From: Deroplatys truncata
Lineage: Eukaryota > Arthropoda > Insecta > Mantodea > Mantidae
Direction of reading: 5' to 3'
DNA length: 64,000 nucleotides
Assembly: GCA_030765065.1 (NCBI GenBank)
Contig: CM060976.1
Coordinates: 58,264,539-58,328,538 of the forward strand
The notes under the pieces are model-generated. The model was not told where the DNA came from. It searched no databases and worked only from the letters and a program-made list of their open reading frames with translations. The position numbers were made by a program, and so were the translations under genes. This document shows positions 11,600 through 23,509 of this stretch, one piece after another. Numbering within the stretch: the first letter of the stretch is position 1; every line of letters starts with the position of its first letter.

Positions 11600-12437
11600 A
11601 CAAAAATTTATGCGCTCACATGACTTTCTCTACTCACTCTTCTAAAATTATTCTTACAATATCTTATTCTTCCACTTACTTCCTTTTAATACAAATTAAT
11701 CCTGATTATACATTTATGCATTTCGCTGTAGATACAAAAATAATACACTATGCTAAGGCGATAGTCAAATATTTCCAAAGGACGTCGCAATGAGAGGCTT
11801 TGAAATTGCTTTCCCTTTGCATAAACAGAAAAGGGGGGAGATCCGAATAGCGATTTACAGCTGAGAAAAATATGAACTACTTTAAAATTCAAACCAATAA
11901 CAAAGAATATCTCGGATACGGATAATGCCACGTAATGGTAATATTGTATTTTATATAAATGATGTGCTTTAAGTAGGGCAATATTTTGGTGTATTAAGAA
12001 GTTTTCTGTATCTTACGTTTTACCAATTATATAAAAGCAATTCGGAATGAAGAGGACTTCTAAAAGCTATTCCCAGAAAACTCAAAATATATCCATTTTG
12101 TTTGTCATGAAAATATTAAACATGTGTTATTTTAAGCAAAACCGTTTACATAAGTTTTGAGAAAATTAAATTTTCTTGTGACGGTGTGAGGATTTTCAAG
12201 AAAATCTTTGTGTCAAATCTTTGGAAAACGAACTTAAATACCAAGTTTTTTATTTAACAGACTTTTCGCTTTTGAGCTATGTTGTTCGCAGACACACAAA
12301 CACGAGCGCACTCACGTATCTTTTCTGAAAATACTTTTTGGGGTATTAAGGTGTCTCAAAACGTGTATTTCCGGTGAAATCACAGTATCGAATTTTTGGG
12401 TGGAATGCAACATTTCCTCTGAAGTAGAGAAATTAAA
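11600..12437 (+). repeat. Repeat A copy 3, full length
   Basis: Begins with CTCACATGACTTTCTCTACTC and ends with GAATTTTTGGGTGGAATGCA, a shortened end segment and GTAGAGAAATTAAAAAG. Internal landmarks include TTCTTCCACTTACTTC, GATACAAAAATAATACAC, GAATGAAGAGGACTTCTAAA and the ACACACAAACACGAGCG microsatellite position. It belongs with copies 4, 10, 11, 14 and 15 (subfamily 2) by the AATGAAGAGGACTTC block. Confidence 0.85.
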
Positions 12438-12559
12438 AAGCCCACCTCCTAAAAGTTGATTGTTGATAAATTATGTCCCAAAAACTTTAAACGACTAACA
12501 ATAATTAATTTCTAGTAAACCCACAACTCTGCTCGCGTTGTTGCGTTAACTTTGCCGGG

Positions 12560-12742
12560 CCTCGTAGCCGTGATCGCTGGAGCGTATAGTTCCTGCACTC
12601 TACCAAGTTGAAGGTCGCGCGTTCGAGTGCCACTATGGACATGAGTGTTTGTGTGTGGTCTATGTATGTATGTATGTATGTATGTATGTATGTATGTATG
12701 TATGTATGTATGTATGTATGTATGTATGTATGTATGTATGTA
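12560..12742 (+). mobile_element. Possible tRNA-headed SINE with (TATG)n tail
   Basis: CGTAGCCGTGATCGCTGG and GCGCGTTCGAGTGCC are spaced like A and B boxes of a tRNA-derived promoter. A (TATG)n run of about 20 units follows directly (12661-12742); SINEs often end in such simple tails. There is no second copy here to confirm it. The microsatellite itself is certain. Confidence 0.4.
12661..12742. repeat. (TATG)n microsatellite
   Basis: About 20 perfect tetranucleotide units, likely polymorphic in length. It adjoins the possible SINE head at 12560. Confidence 0.97.
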
Positions 12743-14032
12743 GAAAACTACTGAGATTCTTCTTTCTCTCCCTCAATGCATCTCTCTCCGTCTCTCCCAT
12801 TTTTAAATTCATTCTTATTTAAACTCGCTTAAACACCAAAGTCATAGAGCGACTATTGACACCATCATAATAAACAATTTACACGTTGATTAATACAATC
12901 TTCATTTACAGCACTGATTAACACAACAACAGAAATGATGAAGTATGATATAAATTTGTGTCTTTAAGAAGAGAAGAACTTCATAGTGGTCCTTTGTAAC
13001 GTTTACTTGGGAGCAGAAAACATGGTCAATTCCCCTAGATGGCAATAATGGTTTTTCTTCCGCAAAGTTTCCATATTCTCTGCACAACATTTGATTTCTT
13101 ATCACTAGAGACAGGTAAAATATGAAAAAGAGGCTTTGGAAAAATACGCATACTTTTTGCAAAAATATGAAGAATCAAATCACTTAATATTATCAAAAAA
13201 TATATTTTAAACATAAAAAATCTTATACTTCAAGGGTAGGGAGTAGGTTATAGGTTAGCTTCATTAGTTAAAACATGGGCGTTGTAAATTTTTGTGTATA
13301 TTTAATAATAGTATACGAAATGAAATGCAACAAATTACACATCATCTATAAATTTAAAGCGCTAAACCCTTAAAATTCGGAGAAAAAATAAAATAAAAAG
13401 AAATTACTGGATGCCTTTTCCTTCCTTACTACTAATTGCATAATGTCACTATAAGCACCGGTTCCCGAAAATAAAAACTCTTCAAGGATGAAGGAAGTTT
13501 AGTTTCGCATATGACATCACACTTCATAGAAGAAATGCTACATTTTCTCAAGTGTTGGAAAGAGTGGCATGACCTTTCCAAAAGCTTTTCACAGAAAACT
13601 GCCCGAATAGAATATTTGAAAGGATAGGTTCATTGCTCACAAAAATTATTTTAAAAGCGAAGAATTTTAATCTTAGAAAATATGAAGAAATATTATTATT
13701 TAGTCATATATTGCGTTTTTACGAAAATATTAAGAAATATGTTTTTTTTGTTATGTGCATTGAATTTTATGGACAGCAAAGCGCAAAAATACTGTTTCCG
13801 GAGTATTAGCAAGTTTGGTTAGAATGAAATTATCATATTTTGCTTATCACGTCTCTTTTTGACTAGCTTGAAACAAATCCAAAGCAACAAACATAAACGA
13901 ATGAACGGTGGATAAGGAATCCTGGTCTGATTCGTGCAAACAAGTAGAGCTCAAGTAACACGATTAACGATTTAACCTTGAAGAGATATGATTGCCTGCA
14001 ACGCTGAGGTAGTAATTATTTAAAATGATCAA
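12743..14032. other. Unassigned AT-rich DNA
   Basis: Nothing recognised. The 86-codon minus frame at 12902-13162 has no motif and no homologue I can name. Confidence 0.5.
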
Positions 14033-14345
14033 TTAATTGTTCTTCCGTAGGAGCCGTGTGATGGACAAGATCATTAACTGACCTAATAGTGGTTGAAACT
14101 ATGAAGTCCGGGACTTAAAGTACTTACAACATTGTAAGTCGCCATTGGGGTATGTCATCTTAATACAATATGAGAGCTACTTGGGTTTACCGGGAAAAAT
14201 GCGAATCACTTGGAGAATTTAATGTCGTGCTGGTATGTTTACATGGTGACTCAGTGGTTAGAGCAACCGAACGGAGACTGGGAGATCCGTGATTCAACTT
14301 CCGACAACGGCATTGAATTTTTCAGTCGTCTGATTTTACCTTTCC
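14033..14345 (+). mobile_element. SINE family S4 (dimeric type), plus strand
   Basis: The copy starts with the end of one monomer (TTGTTCTTCCGTAGGAGCCG), continues through a linker (TGACCTAATAGTGGTTGAAA ... GCCATTGGGGTATGTCATCT) and then a second tRNA-like head with A box GTGACTCAGTGGTTAGAGC and degenerate B box GTGATTCAACTTCC. It ends with GAATTTTTCAGTCGTCTGA. The same order is seen inverted at 48835-49212, and part of it at 58234-58403. Confidence 0.75.
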
Positions 14346-16157
14346 AATTATTTCAAATGTTTCTTCTGAAGTAGAGATGGAAACGAAGTCTAACATTATT
14401 CCTATCAGTGAATTATTGTCGCCAAGAGGATATTATTTGAATGTTTTTATCACCTGAGTATCTACTTTGACCCATGAACATTTAGAAACAATTTAATAAT
14501 ATTATTAATAATAATACTGTTATTTAAGAATTAAGCTCTCCAGTCCATTACAACCCAAGGTGTTAAAACAGATCCTGTCATCTGGATAAGGGTCTTTCTG
14601 TATCTGTATACTTTGGCTGGTAAGACAAAACACCTCCTATAAACTAGAATATATTATTGTTGTTGTTATTATTATTATTATTATTACTGTCGTTGCATAA
14701 TAACCCGACCCTTATAATGAAAAAGCGTCATTAAATAAATGTACTATTATCTCCAGTCTCAATAATATTGTTATTAAATTAACGCTTTCAGCAAGCCAGA
14801 CAAGCAACACAATGGCAATATTACGCTCCGCCAATTTCTTGGGGTGATGTAAACAATCTCCCAATCAAGTGGTTAGAATTATGCAAGAAGGAGGGTATGT
14901 AGAAGGTTAACGCTTGGAGAGGGTGGAGCTGCAAATTTTAGTAAAAATTTAGTCCCCTTCTTCCTCGATGGACACTAAACATATTTTGTAAACCAGTAAT
15001 AAAATGAGCTTTTCTGAAGTGAGGTTAGGGATTAACTTCAGCAAAATATTTGATGCTGTACAAAGCTTTGATTTGTTGGATGTAGTGCCTGAAAGAGGAT
15101 ATCTTTATCTAAGTGTTTGGTTTATTTCCGCCATTTTATTTATGTTATGTTTATTTTTTATGTATACACACATATTTTTATAGGAGCTTATGGGGCAGAT
15201 TTTACAATGCGTTTTTATGATAGATTATAACTTCATAGTATTATAACTTTAGTCATGATTTGATAGTACTTATTTCTAAGAAAGTTTCCTTCCTCTAGTG
15301 CAGAAATAAGAGGACGAGATTTTACTAATGAAAAAAGCTGGCATTAGAGTATTATACTATTATAATCTAGTACGTAAGTAACATTCATATTGGACAAAAG
15401 TCAAAATCTTCTGTTTTAGAAAACTAGAGGAGATAGAAGACCTCTCATACCTGAGCAAAATCAAATGTTATAATTTAACAATGTTATATAAGCTCTCTGA
15501 GATGTACAATTCATACTGCCTTACTTTCAAAGAGCTGTTTAGGATATATGCATTATCTATTGCAATATTACACTATTGCAGTTACAACCTGATTTCAGTT
15601 TCATATGTTTATAAAGAGTAAAATTTAACTCTTGAATAAAATCCCTCAGTGGTAACAGGAAGCAGTGTGGTTTTGTTCTTAAAACATCCCAGTTCACTAT
15701 TTTTCGCAATTAAGTACGAAGCAGGGAACCTTTGAAGCAATATAAAAGCAAACTTCTGGTATAGAAGTTTGACTCTCAACTCAAATTAGATACCTTATGA
15801 GGACTCTTTCGCGTTGTCGATGTATAATGACATCCTTTAATTTATATAAAGTATTCTGTTTCGCCACTCCACTTTTCAGGAGCGGAAGTGAGAGAAACGT
15901 ATAAATTACCAGATCATCAAGCTCCGTAGTTGAGTGAGGAGAAATAAAAAGTTAAATAATATTTTAAAGTTGTTCCTTCTACCAGTGGAATTCCCAACGT
16001 TTCAAAAGCGTGGTGCATTCAACTCAAAAACCTGTGTTTAATACTAGAGTAATAGATGCTATTGTTGTTTTAATCACCTAATTAAAATGTATAGAGGATT
16101 TAATAATAAATTATCGATTACTTAAAGGCATTGGACAGTGTAAACAACATATTTTAT
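14346..16157. other. Unassigned AT-rich DNA with a small TTA microsatellite
   Basis: The only structure recognised is a short TTA/TTG run near 14653-14688. No gene found. Confidence 0.55.
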
Positions 16158-16683
16158 CTCAGACGGTAACGTCTCTGGCCCACATTTGAGAGGCCCCGGG
16201 TTCAAATCCTGTGGACCAACCAATCTGATAGGATGTTTTTCGTGGCTTCCCTCAGTTGGAACATAAATACGGATTGAACATTTAATACCACAACACAAAG
16301 TTCAACCGTAAATCTAAATAAATAGTAAAACTGAAAATAGATATTAATAATAAATGTTTTTTCATCCCTCCACAGATAATGACATCAGGTAGACTTGACG
16401 GTACTCTAATGCCATCTACCTGTTATATGTAGAAGCAAAATACAGTTGCCTGACTCTAACTTCACTGTGGATACGTGTCGAAGCTGCCAGATACCCGTCA
16501 CGTATAGGGGCAGAGGTATAGTTGCCTAACACTAAGATTTCTGTGTATATGTGACAAAGCAAGATGGTATGGTGCAGACATGAGACCTAGAAGATTAACT
16601 GTCCTCCACACACTGAGTATGATGCATATCCTAACAGATCCGTCGCAATACGACCACGTAGATAAAGCTGAGTAAAATAAATA
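16158..16683 (+). mobile_element. tRNA-derived SINE, family S3
   Basis: The head has GGTAACGTCTCTGGCC and B box GGGTTCAAATCCTGTGG. The long body resembles the copy at 37108-37545 across landmarks such as GACAAAGCAAGATGGTATGG, GAAGATTAACTGTCC and CAGATCCG, ending GTAAAATAAATAAGG. Compared with that copy this one has an extra tandem piece: the CTAAC...CTGTGGATACGTG segment occurs twice. The promoter would be internal and RNA polymerase III-type. Confidence 0.8.
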
Positions 16684-18334
16684 AGGAAAAAAATGTTATG
16701 AAGTATTATATATCAACGGAGCATAATTCAACAACCAGCAAAAGTCACAAAATAAATGAAGACTTGAAGTAAAAAAACATCTAAATGTCATATTTTACCA
16801 AAATTGTGTTTTTACAGGAATAACAAGTACCTAGCTCTTTTATGGGAGATACGTATAATTTGAAAATGACCAAATTTTGCAATTTTTATAAAAGGGTCCA
16901 AAGTAAAGTATACAGTTTTGGGAATATCCCCACAAAATGTTACGGTAAAATTGTTCTAAATGGACGTTAAATTCTAAAAGAGCTGCAGCTTATGCACTGC
17001 CACGCCGCTTTGCCTACAATGTTTTCCAGCCGCAAAGCATTTAATTATTAGTTTTCTAAATTTGTGTGTTAAAACTGCAGGAATGGTTTCTCTTCGTATT
17101 AGAAGGCTGTGAGCAGGCATACCAACGTTGTTTCAAGCGGCAAGCACGGCTTATTTGACTGTTTTAGTGGTAGAATTTTATACCGGAAATAAATTTTAGC
17201 ATGTGGCATCTATTTGCAAACTTTGGGATTATTTTTCTGAAAATTACATTTTTATATCTTTAGGAGATATTTTATGTAAAAGCTATTAAAGAGAAAATAG
17301 TTAAGTTCTTTACCCTTTATTAATGAAAGATCCCAGTGGACATCTTGTTCCTGTATATAAATTTATAGTATTTCCCCTGGACACAGGAGTGATAATTTTA
17401 AAAAATTAATAGTTATACGTTTTATTATTTAGTTATAAAAATAAATAATCAGTATTTTAAAAATATTTCTGCAGGAAGTTTTGTAAATATAACAGAGGAA
17501 CTAGGGAAAAATATAAGTTCTATATCCATACTAGTTGTATTGAAAATGTTGCTTATCTTCAGTAACGTCAAGTTAGGCTATAATAATTTATAACTCGGGA
17601 CCATTCAAAGTATAATATGAAAAAATTATGGAACTTCCAGGAAAGTATTCTAAACATGCCTATAGAATTAAAAATGTTTATAAAAACAACGTTATGATCT
17701 ATGGTAAATTGAATACCTATATGCTGTCAGTTGGGCCCACATCTTCCCTTTGTATAAAAACTGTAACAGGATCCAAACCCGTTTCTTTATCTTGTATTAG
17801 TTGTTCATAGATGGCAGGAGGTATGTACGAAGAGTTTCATAAAAGGTGTCGTGTGCAAGGAGACTTAGTCTTTGATTATAGATATAAGATAGAATACTCC
17901 TTTTATTGTAAACATCTTGGATGAAAAGAAACGTTTTTTGAACTTGTAGGCTGCTTAAAGTCAAGAGATCTATATACAAACAAACTAGACATAACTTGAG
18001 CATAATGACTGAAAGTTACTGCTGCATGTCCTGATGTGTTTAAATCTAAACAACCTTCAATGGCTTGGCATCTTGGACTTCTGTAATATTTTCCGCAAAC
18101 GAGTTACAAAGGAGACATTAGCAAATACCCCACTTCCATTGTTGGCCTACAACTCCAAGTTGTCCGACCTACCTCGAAGATCAACAGCACAGGAATTTCT
18201 ATGAAGAGCTGACTGCTAAATGAAACAATATAACAATTACATTAAAACCAGCGTTAAAATATGGGAAAACTTTCACGGCATAATGTGTAATTAATCTGTT
18301 TGTTAGATTTACATTTTTTTTTAAAAATCAGATG
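16684..18334. other. Unassigned AT-rich DNA
   Basis: No gene or repeat family recognised. The 17628-17810 and 17797-18003 open frames have no motif. Confidence 0.55.
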
Positions 18335-18557
18335 TGAAACGTTTACATGACCTTACCTACCCTGTTTGAGAGAATAGTTTCTATACTGGGTATACAAACT
18401 ATTCTTACTAAAGCTTACTTTTCTATCTATTATATTTTAATCCAATTAAACCTTTACAAAAATGGCTACATTACACATTTCATCACAGATACAAAGAGAA
18501 CAGCGATATTCAAATGTTTAAGAATTGAATGCTATACGCTAGCCTTAAAATTCAATA

Positions 18558-18872
18558 GTTTCTCTTGTTTATTAGTTCCACTTACACCCCGCCTTTAACT
18601 ACATTGGTCTTATCGACCACCTTTTCTTTGGAACTTATTGCCTAATGGCAATGGTGTTAACTCACGTAACTCTTGTCGTTGGGTTTTTTGCATTTTTGGT
18701 TTTCTTAGTCATTAGATCATACACACCTTCACACTCTAATTCACACTTCCAGACTCTGAGAGAACAAGGATTAACTTTGGCTAGCGAGAAATTCCCACCA
18801 CAGCCGAAAATCGAAACCGGGACCCCTCGCACATCAGGCGGTTACTCTACCGATTGAGCTACGGGGCCAGCC
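18558..18872 (-). mobile_element. tRNA-derived SINE, family S6, with 11-bp target duplication
   Basis: Read on the minus strand the head is GGCCCCGTAGCTCAATCGG, GTAGAGTAACCGCC and B box GGTTTCGATTTTC, closely like a real tRNA 5' half. The body runs down to GGCGGGGTGTAAG. AAAATTCAATA at 18547-18557 is repeated at 18873-18883, so it inserted into repeat A copy 4. The 70-codon open frame across it is not a gene. Confidence 0.9.
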
Positions 18873-19067
18873 AAAATTCAATAATGTTTCCATGCAATCG
18901 CGAGAAACAACTGAAAATCGATGGGACTTAAAAGGAATGATAGGTATTGAAGAATTCGAACCTTTAATAACGGATATCTCAGAAACAGCTTATGCCACAA
19001 AAAATTTATTTTAAGTAAATTGTGTGTTTTAAAGAGATCTAAAAGATACTATTTATACAAGATTATA

Positions 19068-20024
19068 CATTGGTGTGCAAATCATAAGGACGAGATGGGT
19101 AAAGTAACATAACAAATTAACTACTTGGTGAAAGTAGATGAAGGTGATGGAGCATGTTGCCAGAGGTCTCTCACACGTACACAGAAAACTGGACGTCACA
19201 TAACGTGAGTGTAGCGAGCCTATAGTGCCAAATGGGTCTGGTCCCGGAACACGGGGCAGTTGAAGATACAGGACAATTAGAAACAGAGAGCTGTTACGGT
19301 GCACTGTAGTGGTGTTCTTCATTGCAACATGGCATGTAGTCACCATTTGGATGACTTCACACCGGGAAGAATCATCGGGAAACTGGAAGAAGGGCGAAGT
19401 GTGACGAGTGTTGCTCAGGAGTTTGCAATTGCTCACAGCATTGTTTCACGTGCATGGGGTACCTTCCAAAGCACAGGAACTGCTGTCCCAAGGAGAGGTG
19501 GTGGTCGACCACGCTCGCTCAAATACAGCAGCAGATGACCGCTACATTGTGCAACAGGCAGGAAGCGATCCACGCCAAACAACGGGTGCAATTGCAACCA
19601 CATTTAATGGGACAGCTAGGCACGCAATCCCACGATACCTAGTGGCACTGAGACTACACAGAGTCGGTCTCTTTGCCCGACGGCCAGTACGTTGTGTTCC
19701 ATTGACATCCGCACATCGGCATGGACCAACGAGGAATGGGGTCGCGTGCTCTTTTCGGATGAGAGCAGATTAAGTCTAAGTAGTGATTCTCGAGTACCCT
19801 CATCTGGCGAGAGGTGGGAACACTTAATAAACCCAGGAGCATTCTTGAACATGATCGGTTTGGTGGTTCAGTTATTATGGTTTGGGGAGGCATAATGTTG
19901 CATGGGCGCACCGACCTCCAAATCTTTGAACACGGTACGCTCACTGGTCAACATTATTGTGATACTGTACTCCTTCCCCATGTGCGTCTTTTCAGGAGTG
20001 CAGTCGGTCTTGACTTCACCAGTG
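19068..20024 (+). mobile_element. Tc1-like transposon with internal 3' deletion
   Basis: Same family as 7839-9370. The left end CATTGGTGTGCAAATCATAA begins at 19068, preceded by TA (19066-19067). About 930 bp later the coding sequence jumps straight to ACCAGTG|TA (20025-20026), the last bases of the right terminal repeat. Roughly 570 bp, including the second Asp, the catalytic Glu and most of the right end, is gone. Removing the element and one TA restores the repeat A target seen in other copies, so the insertion site is certain. Confidence 0.92.
19299..20017 (+). pseudogene. Truncated Tc1-like transposase pseudogene
   Basis: The N-terminal helix-turn-helix is intact in one frame (HHLDDFTPGRIIGKLEEG, then VSRAWGTFQSTGTAVPRR), then the reading frame changes around 19535. 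The linker DDRYIVQQAGSDPRQT, the GLFARRPVRCVPL motif and the first catalytic Asp in LFSDESRLS (codon 19758-19760) follow in different frames, then IMVWGGIMLHGRTDL. Translation runs to AVGLDF at the deletion junction. The second Asp and the Glu are missing, so no activity is possible. Start 19299 corresponds to 9130 in the sister copy. Confidence 0.9.
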
Positions 20025-20137
20025 TACAAAATTCCTTCCGAATGAAGTGAACATCCTCGGCTATTCCCAGAAAATTCAAGATATACATTTTATTTATGAT
20101 GTAAATGACTATCATATATGGTATTTTAATAAATATC

Positions 20138-20736
20138 GGTTGTAGAAAGAAATGTTTTGAATGAAAGTTGCTTGATATTATGGGGGAAAGTAAATGCCAT
20201 TAGTCGTGTTTTATTTGGAGGCCGTTGTGATGGTCATTTCAAGGTCAATTTAATTTTTTTAAATGAGAGCCTACCTTTTTATGTTGTCTTCTCACTCCTC
20301 ATAAAAAGCTAAACAATATATGTGTAAAGAACTTTGCACTTGTTCTTGCACCAACGTAAATAATGATATTTCTGAATGGCTGTGTACGAAGAGCGCAATG
20401 AATGGTTCCGCCATTCATGAATGCCTATTTGAGTGTCAAGTTACGCTTCGTAATTGAGATCCAACATTTTTTATTTTGTTTCCTCATTCCTCATTACAAA
20501 ATAAACAGCTTTTATAAACCATTTTCTAATGTGAAAACAACATAAAAAATGTAGGTTCTCATTTTAAAAAATTAAATTTACCGTAAAATGACCACCATAA
20601 CGTAATTAAAAAAAAAACGACTAATGACATTTACCTTTACCATAATATCAAGCAACTTATATTAAAAACTTTTTTCTTCAACGCTTAGTTTTGGAGATAT
20701 GTACAGCCTCAAATTAAATGCTGCACCCTGTATAAA
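20138..20736. mobile_element. Foldback element / MITE with long inverted arms
   Basis: The left arm (about 20138-20310) and right arm (about 20502-20700) are imperfect inverted copies: both contain AGTTGCTTGATATTATGG, a CATTAGTCG block, and ATGTTGT(C/T)TTC. The right end continues to CTGCACCCTG|TA at 20735-20736, which looks like a transposon terminus (CAGGGTGCAG inverted) beside TA. The matching 40 or so bases are absent at the left, where the element abuts truncated repeat A. No coding sequence lies inside. It is probably a non-autonomous DNA element; its driver is not visible here. Confidence 0.7.
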
Positions 20737-21587
20737 CTTAACTGTAGGATATAAGTTAGCACACATCCACCGAGAGATTTTGGAGTGAATTTTTTCTTAG
20801 GAAACTAATGTCTAAGCCGCCAAACACAAAGTTGAGTTATGCAATTGGGGAAGTGGTAATCTACGATTGCATTGAGACACACTTACATTATAGTCTGTAA
20901 AAACGTGCACAAAAATAAATGATAAGCTGATGCTTCAAATTTGGCTTATACCGTTCTAAAACGGTACAACATAGAAACAATGTTTGCAGATTGAAAAGTT
21001 TTTTATTTATTTTTTTGTTATAACTCTGAGATGTAAGTAGACTTGCAATTAGAACACATTGAACTACAAGTCACGATTTACTGTGTGGAATACGGGTCGT
21101 ATTCTTTCATAATGTTTACTACTTCATTTGTTTTGTATAAACGTGTAAGTTGATATTTCTAAACGTATCTAACATTTTCGCTTCTGAATAGAATAAATCA
21201 CTTCATTTAGACTACAATGTTTGGAGGATTTAATTTTAAAAATAAAGTATACTTTAAGATCTGAGTCTTTTGGATGTCTCTGTGAAATATTCAGCAGCGT
21301 TAAAATAATATGGGTGACTAATCAATCCTAAATAGGAAGTTTACTTTTATAATCTTAAGCACATTTTCAATATATAAAAAACTCACCAATTTTTAATTAC
21401 ATGTTCAAGAAATATACAGAAATAATAAGTAAAGAAATGTAACACACTTCATTAAATGTAAATGGTTTTAAAATTATCCAACACTGGATACCTGTAACCT
21501 ATAATTTTTCTAAATAAAAGAGAATGGATCCAAAAATTTCATTATTAAACTGATGCCTCAAGCTGCTCCTAGATACAATTCGATAAA
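20737..21587. other. Unassigned AT-rich DNA
   Basis: Nothing recognised between the foldback element and repeat A copy 5. Confidence 0.5.
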
Positions 21588-22285
21588 TCTGATGTGTTAC
21601 ACTCACATGACTTTCTATACTCTTGTACAAACTATTTTTACAAACTCTTATTCTCCATCTATTTCATATTAATCGAGATAAACTTTGCAGAAACGATCTT
21701 TTGACATGCAAAGAGAATTACATTTTACACATAGCGACCAGTTTTAAAAATATTTGACTATTGCTTAAGGACTACTATGTTGCCTTTGTTTTGTAATTGC
21801 AAAGGCAATATAGAAATACAGTAGCCTTTAAGCATCGACATATCTTAAATAGCTGGTTGCTAGGTGCAGCACCATTCTCTTTACCATAGATTAATACTCT
21901 TTGCATATTGATGCAGTAATTTGTATCACAAATTACTTAAATGTAAATAATGATTGTAATATGAATATGCATTTTTATGTGACATTGATTTCAGATGTTT
22001 ATTAATTGTAATTATTATTGGGAAATAAGTTTATAGGGCCTTACTGAAACTGTCAATAATAGCGCAATAATGCAGCGAGGGGGGTGAGCTGTTTATCATT
22101 ATTGGGAACAAGGAAGTTACGTAATGTTCGCGCGTTTTTTCCGTTGAGAACCTTCTGGAATGTTTCCCTAAAAGCAATATGTATTCGTGGTTTTCATTGG
22201 ATATTAAAATAGACGCTAATGTTGGCGCGTTTTATTAGCCAATTGCAGTTCAGTTATAATCTTTAGGCGTATCTGGATGCATGTG

Positions 22286-22293
22286 TATAAATA
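22286..22293 (+). promoter_or_regulatory. LTR TATA box
   Basis: TATAAATA sits in GTGTATAAATAAGCC. In the minus-strand copies the aligned sequence is TATAAAAAGGGC (about 24880-24889) and TATAAAAAGAG (53921-53929), so the box is conserved. Transcription would start about 30 bp downstream, around the GTTCATC segment. Confidence 0.7.
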
Positions 22294-22578
22294 AGCCAAG
22301 TCAGAGGTAGATCGCCCCCAGTTCATCAAAAATCTGTGTACACTACACGTCGTCTTCAGTCAGTCAGTTCGTCGAAAGTATTAGTTCGTCATACATCGGA
22401 TATAGATTCACAAGTTACGCGCAGCAGAATTATGAAAGATCTAAAGTATGGTAAAGTTAAATATACAAAAGGTTGAAGTACGTGGATTAAAAGAATTATC
22501 AGTAAGAAGTTGTTATAACAGTTTCAGTTTGGCGAGTGTTAAGATCAATGTATAAATTTGATAGTTTACGTGTTCGAC

Positions 22579-22584
22579 AATAAA
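22579..22584 (+). promoter_or_regulatory. LTR polyadenylation signal
   Basis: AATAAA in GACAATAAATGTGTAAAAC lies 293 bp after the TATA box. The same signal occurs on the minus strand at 24600-24605 and 53637-53642. This marks the end of the LTR R region. Confidence 0.65.
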
Positions 22585-23509
22585 TGTGTAAAACAAATTT
22601 CTTCATCAGTGTAATTTTTGGATAAAAGATTCCTTTCCGTTTCACAACCTGTATAGAGACAATGTTCGACCCAAGATAAGATAATAGCTAGCCGGAGGAC
22701 ATTTGAAATGAATTATTTCAAAAACTGATACTAGGAACCGCAAATTGCTAACGCCAGATGGAGTTACAAACCAAACAAATGAATGACGTCACAAGATGGC
22801 AACGCGTGAAGTAAAGACACATACATAAACATCACAAGCATCAACATTATAAGTAATACCGTCGCAATATCCAAGACAAAAAACTGAATAACGAATTCCC
22901 ATTTGAGAAAATAAGTATTGAAAAATTGAAGGGAATAACAAGCAATATTTCGAAAATGGTTCACTCAACAAAAAAAATTTAAATGACATAAATTATGTCA
23001 TTTAACGCGATCTACATTTTTTGGGAGTAAAATTTTGTCTATCCCTTATGGTTTACCAATTATGCAAAAGTAGTTCACAATGAAGAATACTTTTGGAGAC
23101 ATTCCCAGAAAATTCAAGATATACATTTTATTTGTCATGAAAATATCTTAAACATATAATATTTTAATCAAAATCGTTAGAGCCGTTTTTGAGAAAATTA
23201 AAATTTTTGAAAAATGTTTCATGTAAAGGGTAATCTGGGGTGGGGGGATTTTCTTGAAAACCTTCGTGTCGCATCTCTGGAAGATAGTGAACCTACATAC
23301 CAAGTTTGGTGTTTATCCGACCGTTCGTTTCTGAGTTATGCTGTTCGCAGACACACAGACACACACACGGACATGTTTTCCAAAAATGCTTTTTTTTGGA
23401 TTCAGGAGGACTCAAAACATGTATTTCCGGTGAAATCTCGGTATCGAATTTTTGGGTGGAATACAATACTTCCCCTACTTACTATACGTAGTAGAGAAAG
23501 TAAAAATAA

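Larger units (their letters stand above)
18335..20136 (+). repeat. Repeat A copy 4, carrying an S6 SINE and a Tc1 element
   Basis: Repeat A sequence is continuous once two insertions are set aside: 18335-18557, then 18873-19067, then 20025 to about 20136. The 5' part has ACTATTCTTACTAAAGCTTA, the middle has TTTAATAACGGATATCTC, and the last part has CAAAATTCCTTCCGAATGAA and GATATACATTTTATTTATGA. The 3' third is missing, replaced by the foldback element at 20138. The copy belongs to subfamily 2. Confidence 0.85.
21909..22866 (+). mobile_element. Solo LTR, family L1, inserted in repeat A
   Basis: The element starts TGATGCAGTAATTTG and ends CCGTCGCA, with ATAT on each side (21905-21908, 22867-22870). 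It is 958 bp with no internal region. It contains a TATA box, a start-site region and an AATAAA signal (listed separately). Near the 3' end, CGCAAATTGCTAACGCCAGA at about 22739 is a degenerate version of the internal primer-binding-like segment seen in the copies at 24300 and 53277. A solo LTR arises by recombination between the two LTRs of a full element. Confidence 0.88.
21588..23509 (+). repeat. Repeat A copy 5, full length, interrupted by a solo LTR
   Basis: Starts TCTGATGTGTTACACTCAC at 21588 and ends TACTATACGTAGTAGAGAAAG before 23509. The LTR at 21909-22866 splits it: left part to CTCTTTGCATAT, right part from ATATCCAAGACAAAA. In the uninterrupted copy at 62830-63752 this junction reads CTTTGTATATCCAAGAC. 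Typical subfamily 1 blocks follow (GGTTTACCAATTATGCAAAA, TTTCATGTAAAGGG, the ACACAGACACACACACGG run). The overlapping open frames around 23214-23646 recur in other copies and are discussed in the findings. Confidence 0.9.

Noticed and set aside
18780..18872. A functional tRNA gene (minus strand)
   Set aside because: A and B boxes are good, but the acceptor stem does not close, a SINE body follows, and target duplications flank the whole.
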